NCBI RefSeq assembly: GCF_000259195.1
Contig: NZ_JH650772.1
Span: forward strand, 15,448 to 79,447
Direction: 5' to 3'
DNA length: 64,000 nucleotides
Source: Pseudomonas donghuensis
GTDB taxonomy: Bacteria > Pseudomonadota > Gammaproteobacteria > Pseudomonadales > Pseudomonadaceae
The notes beneath the pieces were generated by a model that saw only the letters and a program-made list of their open reading frames with translations, made no database searches and was not told the DNA's origin. The number at the start of each line of letters is the position of its first letter. The stretch's first letter is position 1. Shown here piece by piece: positions 45,086 through 55,827 of this stretch. The translations under genes were made by a program, and so were the position numbers.

Positions 45086-48000
45086 TCATCGATATTGCAA
45101 AAAGACGTTCTCACGTCCGAACTGGTCACGCAGGGCCTGAATCAGGCCATCGGCCGGGTCGATACGCCAGCTTTCGCCGAACTGCAGCATGGCCTTGGCA
45201 TCGCTGCCGGTATATTCCATGGTGATCGGGCAGGCGCCGCGATGGCGCTTGAACAACTCGCCCAGCCAGCTCAGCCGGTCCCCCTTGAGGGCATCGGCAT
45301 GCACCTTCAGGCGCAGGCTTTCGGCAAGGTTGGTGCGGGCATCTTCCATGCTCATCACCCGCTTGACCCGCAGGCGCAGGCCACCGGAGAAATCGTCGTT
45401 GCTGACCTCGCCTTCAACCACCACCATAGCATCGGTCTGCAACAGCGCCTGGGCAGCCATGAAGGCATCGGCGAACAGCGACGCCTCGATGCGCCCGGAG
45501 CGGTCGTCGAGGGTGACAAAGCCCATCTTGTCGCCCTTCTTGTTCTTCATCACCCGCAGGGCAATGATCATCCCGGCAACGGTCTGGGTGTCGCGCGCAG
45601 GCTTCAGGTCAATGATGCGCTGGCGGGCAAAGCGGCGGATCTCGCCTTCATACTCATCGATCGGGTGACCGGTCAGGTACAGGCCCAGGGTGTCTTTTTC
45701 ACCGCGCAGGCGCTCCTTGAGGGTCAGCTCGCGAGCCTTGCGGTGGTTGGCATAAACGTCGGCATCCGCTTCGACGAACAACCCGCCGAACAGGTCGGCA
45801 TGGCCGCTATCGGCCGTGCGCGCGGTCTGCTCGGCAGACTTGATGGCCTCTTCCATCGCCGCCAGCAGTACCGCCCGGTTGCGGTCGATATTGGCCTGGT
45901 AGGCCTTGAGCTCGTCATGGAAGTACGGGCCCAGGCGATCCAGCGCACCGCTACGGATCAGTGCGTCGAGGGTGCGTTTGTTGATGCGCTTGAGGTCGAC
46001 CCGCTCGCAGAAGTCGAACAGGTCCTTGAACGGGCCAGCAGCGCGGGCTTCGACGATGGCCTCGACCGGCCCCTCACCCACACCCTTGATCGCCCCCAGG
46101 CCGTAGACGATGCGGCCATCGTCATTGACCGTGAACTTGAAGTCGGAGGTGTTCACGTCCGGCGCATCGAGGCGCAGCTTCATGCTGCGCACTTCCTCGA
46201 TCAGGGTCACGACCTTGTCGGTGTTGTGCATATCCGCCGACAGCACCGCAGCCATGAACGGCGCCGGGTGGTGGGTCTTGAGCCAGGCGGTCTGGTAGGA
46301 AACCAGGCCATAGGCGGCGGAGTGGGATTTGTTGAAGCCGTAACCGGCGAACTTCTCCACCAGGTCGAAAATGTTACCGGCGAGGTCCGGATCGATGTTG
46401 TTCGTGGCACAACCTTCGATGAAACCGCCGCGCTGCTTGGCCATTTCCTCGGGCTTTTTCTTACCCATGGCTCGACGCAGCATGTCCGCGCCGCCGAGGG
46501 TGTAACCGGCCATGACCTGGGCAATCTGCATCACCTGTTCCTGGTACAGGATGATGCCGTAGGTCGGCGCCAGAACGGGCTTGAGGCCTTCGTACTGATA
46601 ATCCGAATGCGGGTAGGCAAGTTCCGCACGACCGTGCTTGCGGTTGATGAAGTCATCCACCATGCCCGATTGCAACGGGCCGGGACGGAACAGCGCCACC
46701 AGTGCGATCAGGTCTTCCAGGCAGTCGGGCTTGAGCTTCTTGATCAGCTCCTTCATGCCCCGCGATTCAAGCTGGAACACCGCCGTGGTTTCGGCTTTTT
46801 GCAGCAGGTCGTAGGTTTTCTTGTCATCCAGCGGGATGAAGTCGATGTTCAGGTCATCCAGGCCTTTCTTGGCCTGCTCGCGGTTGATGGTTTCCATCGC
46901 CCACTTGATGATCGTCAGGGTTCGCAGACCGAGGAAGTCGAACTTCACCAGGCCCGCAGCCTCAACGTCATCCTTGTCGAACTGGGTGACCAGGCCGCCG
47001 CCCTCTTCATCACAGGCAATCGGCGAAAAGTCGGTGAGCTTGGTCGGAGCGATAACTACACCACCGGCGTGCTTACCGGTACCGCGGCAGACGCCCTCGA
47101 GCTTGAGGGCCATGTCCCAGATTTCCTTGGCGTCTTCGTCGCTCTTGAGGAAATCGCGCAGAATCTCTTCCTGCTCGTAGGCCTTTTCCAGGGTCATGCC
47201 GACTTCGAAGGGGATCATCTTCGACAGACGGTCAGCCAGGCCGTAGGACTTGCCCTGCACCCGCGCCACGTCCCGCACCACCGCCTTGGCGGCCATGGTG
47301 CCGAAGGTGATGATCTGGCTCACGGCATTGCGCCCGTAGGCGTCGGCCACGTATTCGATGACCCGGTCACGACCATCCATGCAGAAGTCGACGTCGAAGT
47401 CGGGCATCGATACCCGTTCCGGGTTGAGGAAACGTTCGAACAGCAGGTCATAGGCCAGCGGGTCGAGGTCGGTAATCTTCAACACGTAGGCGACCAGCGA
47501 GCCGGCACCCGAGCCCCGGCCCGGGCCAACCGGCACGCCGTTGTTCTTGGCCCACTTGATGAAGTCCATAACGATCAGGAAGTAACCGGGGAAGCCCATC
47601 TGGATGATGATATCCAGCTCGAACTTCAAGCGGTCGAGGTAGACCTGGCGCTTCTCTTCGTAATTCGGTGTGGTGTCTTTGGGCCACAGCACCGCCAGGC
47701 GCTCTTCCAGGCCTTCGTGGGAAACATGGCGCAGGTAGTCGTCGATACCCATGCCGTTGGGCGTCGGAAAGTCGGGCAGGAAGTGCTTGCCCAGCTGTAC
47801 CTGGATATTGCAGCGCTTGGCGATCTCGACGGTGTTGGCAATCGCCTCGGGCAGGTCGCTGAACAGCTCGGCCATTTCCTCAGGGCTTTTCAGGTACTGC
47901 TGATCGCTGTAGTTGCGCGAGCGGCGCGGATCGTCCAGGGCACGGCCTTCGCCGATGCACACACGGGTTTCGTGGGCATCGTAGTCGGACTGCTTGATGA

Positions 48001-48607
48001 AGCGCACATCGTTGGTCGCCACCAGCGGCGCGTCCAGCTTGTCGGCCAGGGCCACGGCGGCGTGCAGGTATTCTTCGTCACCGGCGCGGTTGGTGCGCTG
48101 CACCTCGACGTAAAAGCGCTCCGGGAACATCTGCAGCCAGTCGCGCAGCAACGCTTCGGCTTCATCCGGGTTGCCATTGAGCAACGCCATGCCGATGTCG
48201 CCTTCCTTTGCCGCAGACAGGGCAATCAGCCCCTCGCTGGCCTCGGCGATCCACGGCCGCTCGATGATCACCAGGCCATTGCGCTGGCCGTCGACCCAGC
48301 CGCGGGAGATCAACTCGGTAAGGTTGCGGTAGCCCTTGGCGTCCATCGCCAGCAGGCAGATGCGCGACAGCGGCGCATCCGGGTCGCTGTTGGCCAGCCA
48401 CAGGTCGGCGCCGCAGATCGGCTTGATGCCGGCGCCCATGGCGTTCTTGTAAAACTTGACCAGCGAGCACATGTTGCTCTGGTCGGTGACCGCGACCGCC
48501 GGCATGTTCATCGCCACCAATGCCTTGGCCAGCGGCTTGATCCGCACCAGGCCATCGACCAGCGAGTATTCGGTGTGCAGGCGAAGATGAACGAAAGAAG
48601 CCGACAT
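45086..48607 (-). CDS. dnaE: DNA polymerase III subunit alpha
   Basis: 1173 aa from ATG 48607 (MSASFVHLRLHTEYSLVDGLVRIKPL). Replicative polymerase catalytic subunit. PHP domain at residues 1-280; polymerase palm with VPVGPGRGSGAGSLVAYVLKITDLDP and the catalytic Asp motif MPDFDVDFCMDGRDRVIEYVADAYG (about 400); finger and beta-clamp binding region; OB-fold near residues 995-1075 (TVAGMIIALRVMKNKKGDKMGFVTLDDRSGRIE). Length is normal for gammaproteobacteria. A terminator hairpin lies 27 bp upstream of the start. Confidence 0.98.
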   Translation of the reverse strand: MSASFVHLRLHTEYSLVDGLVRIKPLAKALVAMNMPAVAVTDQSNMCSLVKFYKNAMGAGIKPICGADLWLANSDPDAPLSRICLLAMDAKGYRNLTELISRGWVDGQRNGLVIIERPWIAEASEGLIALSAAKEGDIGMALLNGNPDEAEALLRDWLQMFPERFYVEVQRTNRAGDEEYLHAAVALADKLDAPLVATNDVRFIKQSDYDAHETRVCIGEGRALDDPRRSRNYSDQQYLKSPEEMAELFSDLPEAIANTVEIAKRCNIQVQLGKHFLPDFPTPNGMGIDDYLRHVSHEGLEERLAVLWPKDTTPNYEEKRQVYLDRLKFELDIIIQMGFPGYFLIVMDFIKWAKNNGVPVGPGRGSGAGSLVAYVLKITDLDPLAYDLLFERFLNPERVSMPDFDVDFCMDGRDRVIEYVADAYGRNAVSQIITFGTMAAKAVVRDVARVQGKSYGLADRLSKMIPFEVGMTLEKAYEQEEILRDFLKSDEDAKEIWDMALKLEGVCRGTGKHAGGVVIAPTKLTDFSPIACDEEGGGLVTQFDKDDVEAAGLVKFDFLGLRTLTIIKWAMETINREQAKKGLDDLNIDFIPLDDKKTYDLLQKAETTAVFQLESRGMKELIKKLKPDCLEDLIALVALFRPGPLQSGMVDDFINRKHGRAELAYPHSDYQYEGLKPVLAPTYGIILYQEQVMQIAQVMAGYTLGGADMLRRAMGKKKPEEMAKQRGGFIEGCATNNIDPDLAGNIFDLVEKFAGYGFNKSHSAAYGLVSYQTAWLKTHHPAPFMAAVLSADMHNTDKVVTLIEEVRSMKLRLDAPDVNTSDFKFTVNDDGRIVYGLGAIKGVGEGPVEAIVEARAAGPFKDLFDFCERVDLKRINKRTLDALIRSGALDRLGPYFHDELKAYQANIDRNRAVLLAAMEEAIKSAEQTARTADSGHADLFGGLFVEADADVYANHRKARELTLKERLRGEKDTLGLYLTGHPIDEYEGEIRRFARQRIIDLKPARDTQTVAGMIIALRVMKNKKGDKMGFVTLDDRSGRIEASLFADAFMAAQALLQTDAMVVVEGEVSNDDFSGGLRLRVKRVMSMEDARTNLAESLRLKVHADALKGDRLSWLGELFKRHRGACPITMEYTGSDAKAMLQFGESWRIDPADGLIQALRDQFGRENVFLQYR

Positions 48608-48633
48608 GATGATCCTATAGCAGCACAAAACAA

Positions 48634-48659
48634 CAAGGCCCGGATTGTACCGGGCCTTG
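48634..48659 (-). terminator. Intrinsic terminator/attenuator between rnhB and dnaE
   Basis: Perfect 10-bp stem CAAGGCCCGG / CCGGGCCTTG (48634-48643 and 48650-48659), 6-nt loop, followed on the minus strand by TTGTTTTG. It ends about 27 bp before the dnaE ATG, so dnaE expression from the upstream lpx/rnhB run requires passing it. Confidence 0.75.
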
Positions 48660-48715
48660 ATCAAAACAACAGCCAGTGCGGGACGATCCTGACTACTGAC
48701 GCCCGCCGCACCTGG

Positions 48716-49345
48716 TCAGACCTCGGCAAACCCGCCATTGATGGCGTCACGGGCTTCGAAGGCGGCGCGCACCGGTGCGAACGAGCGCCGGTGAATCGGC
48801 GTCGGCCCCAGGCGCGCCAGGGCTTCGAGGTGCACCGGCGTCGGGTAGCCCTTGTGCCCACCGATGCCATAACCGGGGTAGATCAGCTCGAACGCCGCCA
48901 TCTCGCGATCACGGGTGACCTTGGCCAGGATCGATGCAGCGGCAATGGCTGGCACCTGGCTATCGCCCTTGACCACCGGCGCCGCCGGTACTGACAACTG
49001 CGGGCAGCGGTTACCGTCGATCAGCGCCAGTTTCGGCGTGATGCTCAAGCCTTCGACGGCACGCTGCATGGCCAGCATGGTGGCGTGAAGGATGTTGAGC
49101 TGGTCGATTTCCTCGACCTCGGCGCGGGCGATGCAAAAGCTCAGGGCTTTTTCACAGATTTCGTCAAAAAGCTTTTCACGCTTGGCTTCGGTGAGCTTCT
49201 TCGAGTCGTTGAGCCCCAGAATCGGCCGCTTTGGATCGAGAATAACCGCAGCGGTCACCACCGCGCCGCACAGCGGGCCACGGCCCACTTCGTCGACGCC
49301 GGCGACCAACTCCTCGACCAGGTTGAAGTCCAATCCCATTTGCAT
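48716..49345 (-). CDS. rnhB: Ribonuclease HII
   Basis: 209 aa from ATG 49345; ATG 49339 is equally possible and no strong ribosome binding site decides. Removes ribonucleotides from DNA and RNA of RNA:DNA hybrids. Catalytic acids are in [23 protein letters not shown] (Asp-Glu, about 17-18), LIDGNRCP and [15 protein letters not shown]. Starts 3 bp after the lpxB stop. Confidence 0.96.
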   Translation of the reverse strand: MQMGLDFNLVEELVAGVDEVGRGPLCGAVVTAAVILDPKRPILGLNDSKKLTEAKREKLFDEICEKALSFCIARAEVEEIDQLNILHATMLAMQRAVEGLSITPKLALIDGNRCPQLSVPAAPVVKGDSQVPAIAAASILAKVTRDREMAAFELIYPGYGIGGHKGYPTPVHLEALARLGPTPIHRRSFAPVRAAFEARDAINGGFAEV

Positions 49346-49348
49346 CTA

Positions 49349-50473
49349 TCAGTTTTCCAGCAAGGCCAACACCGCGTCAGCTGCCTGGTTCGAGGCATCG
49401 CGGCGCAAGGTACGGTGAATCTGGTCAAAGCCTTCGGTCTGCTGCACACCGCCATGCACCAGCGGCGCCAGGGTCTGGGCCAGGGCATCGGCAGTGGCCG
49501 CTTCCTGCAGCAACTCGGGCACCAGCATGCGCTGGGCCAGCAGGTTGGGCAGTGACACGTACGGGCTTTTTACCAGGCGTTTGAGAATCCAGTAGGTCAG
49601 CGGTGCCAATCGATACGCCACGACCATTGGCCGCTTGAACAGCAAGGCCTCAAGGGTCGCGGTACCCGAGGCGATCAGTACTGCATCGCAAGCGGCCAGG
49701 GCCTGGTGCGAACGACCGTCAAGCAGGGTCACCGGCAAGTCGCGGCCTTGAAGCATCTGCTCAAGCTGGGCCCGACGCTCGGCATTGGCGCACGGCGAGA
49801 CGAAATGCACCCCGGGCACCAACTCGCGCAGACGCTGGGCGGTATCGAGAAACAGCGCGCCCAGGCGGCCGACTTCGCCGCCCCGACTGCCGGGCATCAA
49901 GGCAACCAACGGCCCTTCACCCAGCCCGAGCTGTTCGCGCGCAGCGTCACGGTCGGCGTCCAGTGGAATGCTGTCAGCCAGCGGATGGCCGACAAAGCGT
50001 ACCGGCACGCCCTTCTCCTCATAGAACCTGGCTTCGAACGGAAACAGCGTGAGCATCAGGTCGCAGCCTTCGCGAATCTTCAGCACGCGCTTCTGCCGCC
50101 AGGCCCAGACCGACGGGCTGACGTAATGCACGGTCTTGATCCCGGCCTTGCGCAGGTTCAGTTCGATATTGAGGGTGAAGTCCGGGGCATCGATGCCGAT
50201 GAACACATCCGGGCGTTCGGCGATCAGGGTCTGGATCAGCTCCTTGCGGCGCTTGAGCAACTCGCGCAGGCGCCCTAGCACCTCGACCAGGCCCATCACC
50301 GCCAGGCGTTCCATGGGGAAGTACGAGGTCAGGCCTTCGGCCTGCATCAACGGCCCGCCGACGCCAATGAAGCGTACCTGCGGGTGGCGTGCCTTGAGCG
50401 CGCGCATCAACCCGGCGCCGAGAATATCGCCGCTGGCCTCACCCGCCACCAGCGCTACACAAAGCTCGGCCAT
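49349..50473 (-). CDS. lpxB: Lipid-A-disaccharide synthase
   Basis: 374 aa from ATG 50473 ([43 protein letters not shown]). Membrane-associated GT19 enzyme that joins UDP-diacylglucosamine and lipid X to the lipid A disaccharide. GEASGD near the N-terminus, [17 protein letters not shown] and the [20 protein letters not shown] block are family motifs. Preceded by lpxA with a 1-bp gap. Confidence 0.97.
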   Translation of the reverse strand: MAELCVALVAGEASGDILGAGLMRALKARHPQVRFIGVGGPLMQAEGLTSYFPMERLAVMGLVEVLGRLRELLKRRKELIQTLIAERPDVFIGIDAPDFTLNIELNLRKAGIKTVHYVSPSVWAWRQKRVLKIREGCDLMLTLFPFEARFYEEKGVPVRFVGHPLADSIPLDADRDAAREQLGLGEGPLVALMPGSRGGEVGRLGALFLDTAQRLRELVPGVHFVSPCANAERRAQLEQMLQGRDLPVTLLDGRSHQALAACDAVLIASGTATLEALLFKRPMVVAYRLAPLTYWILKRLVKSPYVSLPNLLAQRMLVPELLQEAATADALAQTLAPLVHGGVQQTEGFDQIHRTLRRDASNQAADAVLALLEN

Positions 50474-50474
50474 A

Positions 50475-51251
50475 TCAGCGGGTGATGCCGCGGGTGGAGT
50501 TCTGGATCGACTGGAGGAACACGTCGACTTCCGGGTACTGGGTCGCAGGCTCCGCCAGTTCGGCAATGGCCTGCTCGATGGTCAGGCCCTGGCGGTAGAC
50601 CACCTTGTAGGCCCGGCGCAGCGCGTGAATGGCGTCCTCGCTGAAACCCCGACGGCGCATGCCCTCGAAGTTCATGCTGCGCGCCTCGGCCGGATTACCG
50701 AATACAGTGACGTAAGCCGGAACATCCTTGCCGATGGCGGTCCCCATGCCGGAGAAGCTGTGGGCACCGATGCGACAGAACTGATGCACCAGGGTGAAAC
50801 CGGAAAGGATCGCCCAGTCGTCAACATGTACATGGCCCGCCAGTGCGGTGTTGTTGACCAGGATGCAATGGTTGCCGATGACACTGTCATGGCCGATGTG
50901 GGCATAGGCCATGATCAGATTATGATCACCCAGGGTGGTTTCCGAGCGGTCCTGCACGGTGCCGCGGTGGATGGTCACGCCCTCGCGGATCACATTGTGA
51001 TCGCCGATCACCAGGCGCGTGGCTTCACCCTTGTACTTGAGGTCTGGGGTGTCTTCGCCTACCGAGGAAAACTGGTAGATGCGGTTGTGCCGACCGATGC
51101 GGGTCGGCCCCTTGAGAATCACATGCGGACCGATAACGGTCCCCTCGCCGATCTCGACCCCGGCACCGACGATCGACCAAGGGCCTACCTCGACACCGTC
51201 GGCGAGCTTGGCCGACGGATCGATGATTGCCCGAGGGTCAATCAAACTCAT
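50475..51251 (-). CDS. lpxA: UDP-N-acetylglucosamine acyltransferase
   Basis: 258 aa from ATG 51251 ([53 protein letters not shown]). First step of lipid A synthesis, adding a 3-hydroxyacyl chain from ACP. Left-handed beta-helix hexapeptide repeats cover residues 1-190, followed by a helical C-terminal domain. The catalytic His is in the [33 protein letters not shown] segment. The ATG overlaps the fabZ stop by 4 bp. Length equals the usual Pseudomonas LpxA. Confidence 0.97.
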   Translation of the reverse strand: MSLIDPRAIIDPSAKLADGVEVGPWSIVGAGVEIGEGTVIGPHVILKGPTRIGRHNRIYQFSSVGEDTPDLKYKGEATRLVIGDHNVIREGVTIHRGTVQDRSETTLGDHNLIMAYAHIGHDSVIGNHCILVNNTALAGHVHVDDWAILSGFTLVHQFCRIGAHSFSGMGTAIGKDVPAYVTVFGNPAEARSMNFEGMRRRGFSEDAIHALRRAYKVVYRQGLTIEQAIAELAEPATQYPEVDVFLQSIQNSTRGITR

Positions 51252-51688
51252 AGTTTGCGTTCCGCGCAGATGATCTCGGCCGAGCATACCGGCTTGCCGT
51301 CGACCGACGCCTGGCACTCGAACTTCCAGATCTGGCGCTTGCAACTGATGAACTTGGCTTCGAGGATCAGTTGGTCACCCGGCAGCACTGGCTGGCGGAA
51401 GCGCAGCTTGTCGGAGCCGACGAAGTAGTACAGGGTACCGTCCGCAGGTTTGACGTCGAGCATCTTGAAGCCGAGGATGCCGGCCGCCTGGGCCATCGCC
51501 TCGATGATCAGCACGCCCGGCATGATCGGATGTGCGGGGAAGTGACCATTGAAGAAAGGTTCGTTGATGCTGACATTCTTGTAGGCACGAATGCGCTGGG
51601 CCTCGACGTCCAGTTCCACCACCCGGTCCACCAACAGGAACGGGTAACGGTGAGGCAGGTATTCGCGAATCTCGTTGATGTCCATCAT
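51248..51688 (-). CDS. fabZ: 3-hydroxyacyl-[ACP] dehydratase FabZ
   Basis: 146 aa from ATG 51688 ([26 protein letters not shown]). Dehydrates 3-hydroxyacyl-ACP in fatty acid elongation, competing with LpxA for 3-hydroxyacyl chains. Hot-dog fold with catalytic His in [13 protein letters not shown] and [24 protein letters not shown] containing the catalytic Glu. The 110-bp gap to lpxD is the largest within this lpx run. Confidence 0.97.
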   Translation of the reverse strand: MMDINEIREYLPHRYPFLLVDRVVELDVEAQRIRAYKNVSINEPFFNGHFPAHPIMPGVLIIEAMAQAAGILGFKMLDVKPADGTLYYFVGSDKLRFRQPVLPGDQLILEAKFISCKRQIWKFECQASVDGKPVCSAEIICAERKL

Positions 51689-51798
51689 TTCGGGGGGAAG
51701 CCTGTAGTAAAGATAGGGAGCGCCGGTTTTCACACGGCGCTCCTTTAGCAAATCAAAGAGTCAGTCTAGGGCTGTTCACTCTTGATCAGGAAATGGTA

Positions 51799-52854
51799 TC
51801 AGCCTTCTGATGAAGCTTTATCGCCAGAGGTCACGGCGGCGAGACGCTTTTCCAGTTGTTGAAGGCGTTTTGACATCTCGTCCAGCTGGCGAATCCGTGC
51901 GGCGCTTTTACGCCACTCGGCCAGCGGCTGCATTGCCGTACCGGAAGAATAGGCGCCTGGCTCGGTGATCGAGCGTGTCACCATGGTCATCCCGGAGACG
52001 AAAACGTTGTCGCAGACATCGATGTGTCCAACCATGCCGACACCGCCGGCAATGGTGCAATGCTTGCCAATCTTGGTGCTGCCGGAAATCCCGACACATG
52101 CCGCCATCGCCGTATGATCGCCGATCTGCACGTTATGGGCGATCTGGATCTGGTTGTCGAGCTTGACCCCGTCACCGATGCGAGTGTCAGCCAGGGCACC
52201 ACGGTCAACCGCAGTATTGACGCCGATCTCGACATCATCACCGATGCTCACGCCGCCAATCTGGGCAATCTTCTGCCAGACACCCTTGTCGTTGGCAAAG
52301 CCGAAGCCTTCGCCACCGATCACCGCGCCAGACTGAATAACCACACGTTTACCGATACGTACGTCGTGGTACAGGGTCACCCGCGGGGCCAGCCAGCCGC
52401 CCTCGCCGATCACGCAACGCGCGCCGATAAAGCACTGGGCACCGATGGTCACGCCCGGGCCGACCTGCGCACCGCTTTCGATCACCGCGCAGGCACCAAC
52501 GCTGGCACTGGCATCAACCTGGGCATCGGCGGCAACCACGGCGCTGGGATGAATTCCCGCTACAGCCCTGGGCTTCGGATCGAACAGGTGGGAGAGGCGT
52601 GCGTAAGCGAGGTACGGGTCGGGAACGATCAGCGCGTTACCGGCAAAGCCTTCGGCGTCGGCCGGCTTGAGCAGGATCGCTGCCGCGTGGGTTTCACCCA
52701 GGTACTTGCGGTACTGCGGGTTGGCCAGGAAGCTCAACTGCCCCGGCCCGGCTTCCTGAAGGGTCGCCAGGCCAGTGATTTCCAGCTCCTCGGGGCCACT
52801 CAGGGTGGCTCCGAGGAACTCGGCCAACTGACCGAGTTTCATGGTCACGGTCAT
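51799..52854 (-). CDS. lpxD: UDP-3-O-(3-hydroxyacyl)glucosamine N-acyltransferase
   Basis: 351 aa from ATG 52854 ([35 protein letters not shown]); an ATG two codons earlier overlaps skp. Third lipid A step. N-terminal uridine-binding domain (1-100), then hexapeptide beta-helix (about 105-290: [36 protein letters not shown]...), with catalytic His in [28 protein letters not shown]-terminal helix ends in [16 protein letters not shown]. Start lies 2 bp from the skp stop. Confidence 0.97.
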   Translation of the reverse strand: MTVTMKLGQLAEFLGATLSGPEELEITGLATLQEAGPGQLSFLANPQYRKYLGETHAAAILLKPADAEGFAGNALIVPDPYLAYARLSHLFDPKPRAVAGIHPSAVVAADAQVDASASVGACAVIESGAQVGPGVTIGAQCFIGARCVIGEGGWLAPRVTLYHDVRIGKRVVIQSGAVIGGEGFGFANDKGVWQKIAQIGGVSIGDDVEIGVNTAVDRGALADTRIGDGVKLDNQIQIAHNVQIGDHTAMAACVGISGSTKIGKHCTIAGGVGMVGHIDVCDNVFVSGMTMVTRSITEPGAYSSGTAMQPLAEWRKSAARIRQLDEMSKRLQQLEKRLAAVTSGDKASSEG

Positions 52855-52856
52855 GA

Positions 52857-53360
52857 TCAACGGGACTGATTCATGCGCTCGATGACCTGGCGGGTGATGT
52901 CGTACTGAGGTTTGACATCAATGACCGCGCCACGCTCAAGCACCAGGTCGAAACCGCCTTTCTTGATCACTTCTTCAACCGCGCCGTCCAGTTTCGGCTT
53001 CAGTTGCTTGAGCATTTCGCGGTCGGCCACGGCCTTGGACTCGTTCAGTTCCTTGGACTGGAACTGGAAGTCACGGGCTTTCTGCTTGTATTCAAGCTCC
53101 AGGCGCTCGCGCTCAGGCTGGGCCATCTTGTCACCACCGGCACGGATGCGGTCGGCAATGCCCTTGGCGCTGCTTTCCAGGTTCTTCAGCTTGGTCAGCT
53201 GTGGGCCGAACTTCTTCTCGGCGTCGACGGCGTACTTCTTCGCCGCGTCCGACTCGAGCAGGGCCATTTGGTAGTTCAGGACGGCAATTTTCATTTCGGC
53301 GAAAGCCGGGGTTGCGACCAGGGCCGCAGCCAGTACTGCCAGTTGAGTCAACTTACGCAC
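52857..53360 (-). CDS. skp: Periplasmic chaperone Skp/OmpH
   Basis: 167 aa from GTG 53360 ([21 protein letters not shown], signal peptide, cleavage about residue 21). The mature chain has a small beta body ([16 protein letters not shown]... and the C-terminal [20 protein letters not shown]) with a long helical arm between (about 45-125), the jellyfish-like trimer that carries unfolded outer-membrane proteins to BamA. Directly downstream of bamA, as in most gammaproteobacteria. Confidence 0.95.
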   Translation of the reverse strand: MRKLTQLAVLAAALVATPAFAEMKIAVLNYQMALLESDAAKKYAVDAEKKFGPQLTKLKNLESSAKGIADRIRAGGDKMAQPERERLELEYKQKARDFQFQSKELNESKAVADREMLKQLKPKLDGAVEEVIKKGGFDLVLERGAVIDVKPQYDITRQVIERMNQSR

Positions 53361-53404
53361 GATGCACTCCTACAGAATCCGTTGTCGTTAGCAAGGGGCA
53401 GACC

Positions 53405-55753
53405 TTAGAAGGTCTGACCCAGAGAGAATTGGAACACCTGGGTATCGGCTTCGTCCGGTTTCTTCACCGGCATTGCCAGGCTGAAGCTCAACGGGCCGAG
53501 AGCGGTAATCCAGGTCACGCCCAGGCCGACGGAGCTGGCCAGGCCCGACAGGCCGACCTTTTCGCAATCGGGCTTGGAACCGCAGTTGGTGTCGAAAACG
53601 TTACCCACATCCCAGAAGACCGAGGTGCGCAACGAGCGTTGGTCCTTGACGAACGGCAGCGGGAACAGCAGCTCTACACCACCCTGGACGAGGACATTAC
53701 CACCGAACGGCAGTGGATCCTGATCCGGGTCGGCGATGGTACCCGGGTTCTTGCCGGTACTCGGGGTGCTGCGTGGCCCCAGGCTGCTGTCCTTGAAGCC
53801 ACGTACCGAGTTGAAACCACCGGCGTAGTAGTTCTCGTAGAACGGCAGGCCCGAGGTACCGCCGAAACCATCACCATAGCCCAGCTCGGTGTGCAGGCGC
53901 AGGGTGTAGTCGTTGGTGATCGGCTTGAACATCTGGCCACGGTAGTCCAGCTTGAAGAACGACAGGTCGCTACCCGGAGTGGTGGCTTCCAGTACCAGGC
54001 TTTGCGAGTGACCACGGGTGGCCAGTACGCCCTTGTTCAGGGTCGACTCGGACCAGCCGGCCGAGGCCTTGAAGTTCAGGTACTTGTCGCCTTCCTCGTT
54101 GACGAATTTGAAGATCTCGTCAACGGTGTACTTGCCGGTCTTGATCTCGTCCTGCTGTACGGTCAGGCCGAAGGTCAGGCGCGAGGTCTCGCTGATCGGG
54201 TAGCCAACACTGACACCGGCACCGAGGCTGTCAACCGCATAGCTGGCCACGTCGACATCGAGGTCATCGTAGTCGGTGGTGCGATAGAAAGCGTTGTAGC
54301 CCAGGCTGACGCCGTCGGCGGTCCAGTAGGGGTCAACGAAGCCGAAGTTGTAGCGGCTCTGGTATTCGCTGCGGGTCAGGCCGATGGAAACCTTGTTACC
54401 AGTACCGAGGAAGTTGGTCTGGCTGATCGAACCACCGAGGATCAGACCGGCGCTCTGGGCGAAACCGACGCTGGCGGTAATCGAACCGGAAGCTTGCTCT
54501 TCAACGCTGTAGTTGACGTCGACCTGGTCGTCGGTACCTGGGACAGCCGGGGTCTCGACGTTGACTTCCTTGAAGAAGCCCAGGCGCTCCAGACGGGTCT
54601 TGGACTGGTCAATCAGGTAGGTCGAAGCCCAGCCACCTTCCATCTGGCGCATTTCGCGACGCAGCACTTCGTCTTCGGACTTGGTATTGCCACGGAAGTT
54701 GATGCGGTTGACATAGGCGCGCTTGCCCGGATCGACCACGAAGGTGATGTCGACCGTGTGATCGTCATCATGAGGTTGTGGCACGCCGTTGACGTTGGCG
54801 AAGGTGTAGCCTTCGTTACCCAGACGACGGGTGATCAGCTCGGACGTGGTGGTCATCACCTTGCGCGAGAACACCTGGCCTGGCTGCACCAGCAGCAGCG
54901 ACTTGACCTGGTCTTCCGGCACCTTGAGGTCACCGGAGAGCTTGACGTCACGAACGGTGTACTTCTCGCCCTCGTTGACGTTGACGGTGATGTAGACGTG
55001 CTTCTTGTCCGGGGTGATCGACACCTGGGTGGAAGCGATGTCCATGTTGATGTAGCCACGGTCCAGGTAGTAGGAACGCAGGCGCTCCAAGTCACCGGAG
55101 AGTTTCTCCCGGGCGTACTTGTCGTCATTCTTGAAGAACGACAGCCAGTTGCTGGTCTTGAGCTCGAACAGGCCGATCAGGTCTTCGTCAGGGAAGACGG
55201 TATTGCCGACCACGTTGATGTGCTGGATTGCAGCAACGGTGCCTTCGTTGATCTTGATCTTCAGGCCCACGCGGTTGCGCGGCTGCGGCACCACTTCGGT
55301 GTCGACCTCGGCCGAGTAGCGGCCCTGGGCAACGTACTGGCGTTGCAGTTCGTTACGCACGCCCTCAAGGGTGGCTCGCTGGAAGATCTCGCCTTCGGAC
55401 AGACCGGACTGCTTCAGCCCCTTCATCAGGTCTTCAGTGCTGATCGCCTTGTTGCCTTCGATCTCGATGCTGGACACCGAAGGACGCTCGACCACGGTAA
55501 TGATCAGGACGTTGCCGTCCCGGCTCAGTTGGATGTCCTGGAAGAAACCGGTCTTGAACAGGGACCGGGTGGATTCCACCAGGCGCCGGTCATCGGCCTC
55601 ATCGCCGACGTTCAATGGCAAGGCACCAAAAACGCTGCCCGCGGAGACCCGCTGCAGACCATTGACACGAATATCGGAGATGGTGAAGGACTCGGCGTGA
55701 ACTTCAGCGATCATCAGTACGGCGAGAACCGCAGTTAGCAGCAGACGTTTCAT
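53405..55753 (-). CDS. bamA: Outer membrane protein assembly factor BamA
   Basis: 782 aa from ATG 55753 (MKRLLLTAVLAVLMIAEVHAESFTISDIRVNGLQRVSAGSV). Signal peptide about 1-20, five POTRA domains (about 21-420) and a C-terminal 16-strand barrel (about 430-782) ending in QVFQFSLGQTF with the terminal aromatic. Central barrel subunit of the BAM complex that folds outer-membrane proteins. Barrel motif near the C-terminus: SVGLGVTWITALGPLSFSLAMPV. Followed by skp and preceded by rseP. Confidence 0.97.
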   Translation of the reverse strand: MKRLLLTAVLAVLMIAEVHAESFTISDIRVNGLQRVSAGSVFGALPLNVGDEADDRRLVESTRSLFKTGFFQDIQLSRDGNVLIITVVERPSVSSIEIEGNKAISTEDLMKGLKQSGLSEGEIFQRATLEGVRNELQRQYVAQGRYSAEVDTEVVPQPRNRVGLKIKINEGTVAAIQHINVVGNTVFPDEDLIGLFELKTSNWLSFFKNDDKYAREKLSGDLERLRSYYLDRGYINMDIASTQVSITPDKKHVYITVNVNEGEKYTVRDVKLSGDLKVPEDQVKSLLLVQPGQVFSRKVMTTTSELITRRLGNEGYTFANVNGVPQPHDDDHTVDITFVVDPGKRAYVNRINFRGNTKSEDEVLRREMRQMEGGWASTYLIDQSKTRLERLGFFKEVNVETPAVPGTDDQVDVNYSVEEQASGSITASVGFAQSAGLILGGSISQTNFLGTGNKVSIGLTRSEYQSRYNFGFVDPYWTADGVSLGYNAFYRTTDYDDLDVDVASYAVDSLGAGVSVGYPISETSRLTFGLTVQQDEIKTGKYTVDEIFKFVNEEGDKYLNFKASAGWSESTLNKGVLATRGHSQSLVLEATTPGSDLSFFKLDYRGQMFKPITNDYTLRLHTELGYGDGFGGTSGLPFYENYYAGGFNSVRGFKDSSLGPRSTPSTGKNPGTIADPDQDPLPFGGNVLVQGGVELLFPLPFVKDQRSLRTSVFWDVGNVFDTNCGSKPDCEKVGLSGLASSVGLGVTWITALGPLSFSLAMPVKKPDEADTQVFQFSLGQTF

Positions 55754-55827
55754 GAAGTCCTTTCTTATTCCAACTGGCAATAAACGACCCGCCGCGGGAC
55801 GCGGCAGGTTCGCAATTGAGCGAAGCT

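Noticed and set aside
45095..48994. Plus-strand open frame of 1299 codons opposite dnaE
   Set aside because: It is an antisense shadow of the GC-rich dnaE and rnhB codons; composition is His/Gln/Val/Gly-rich with no family motif, and the minus strand encodes proven genes.
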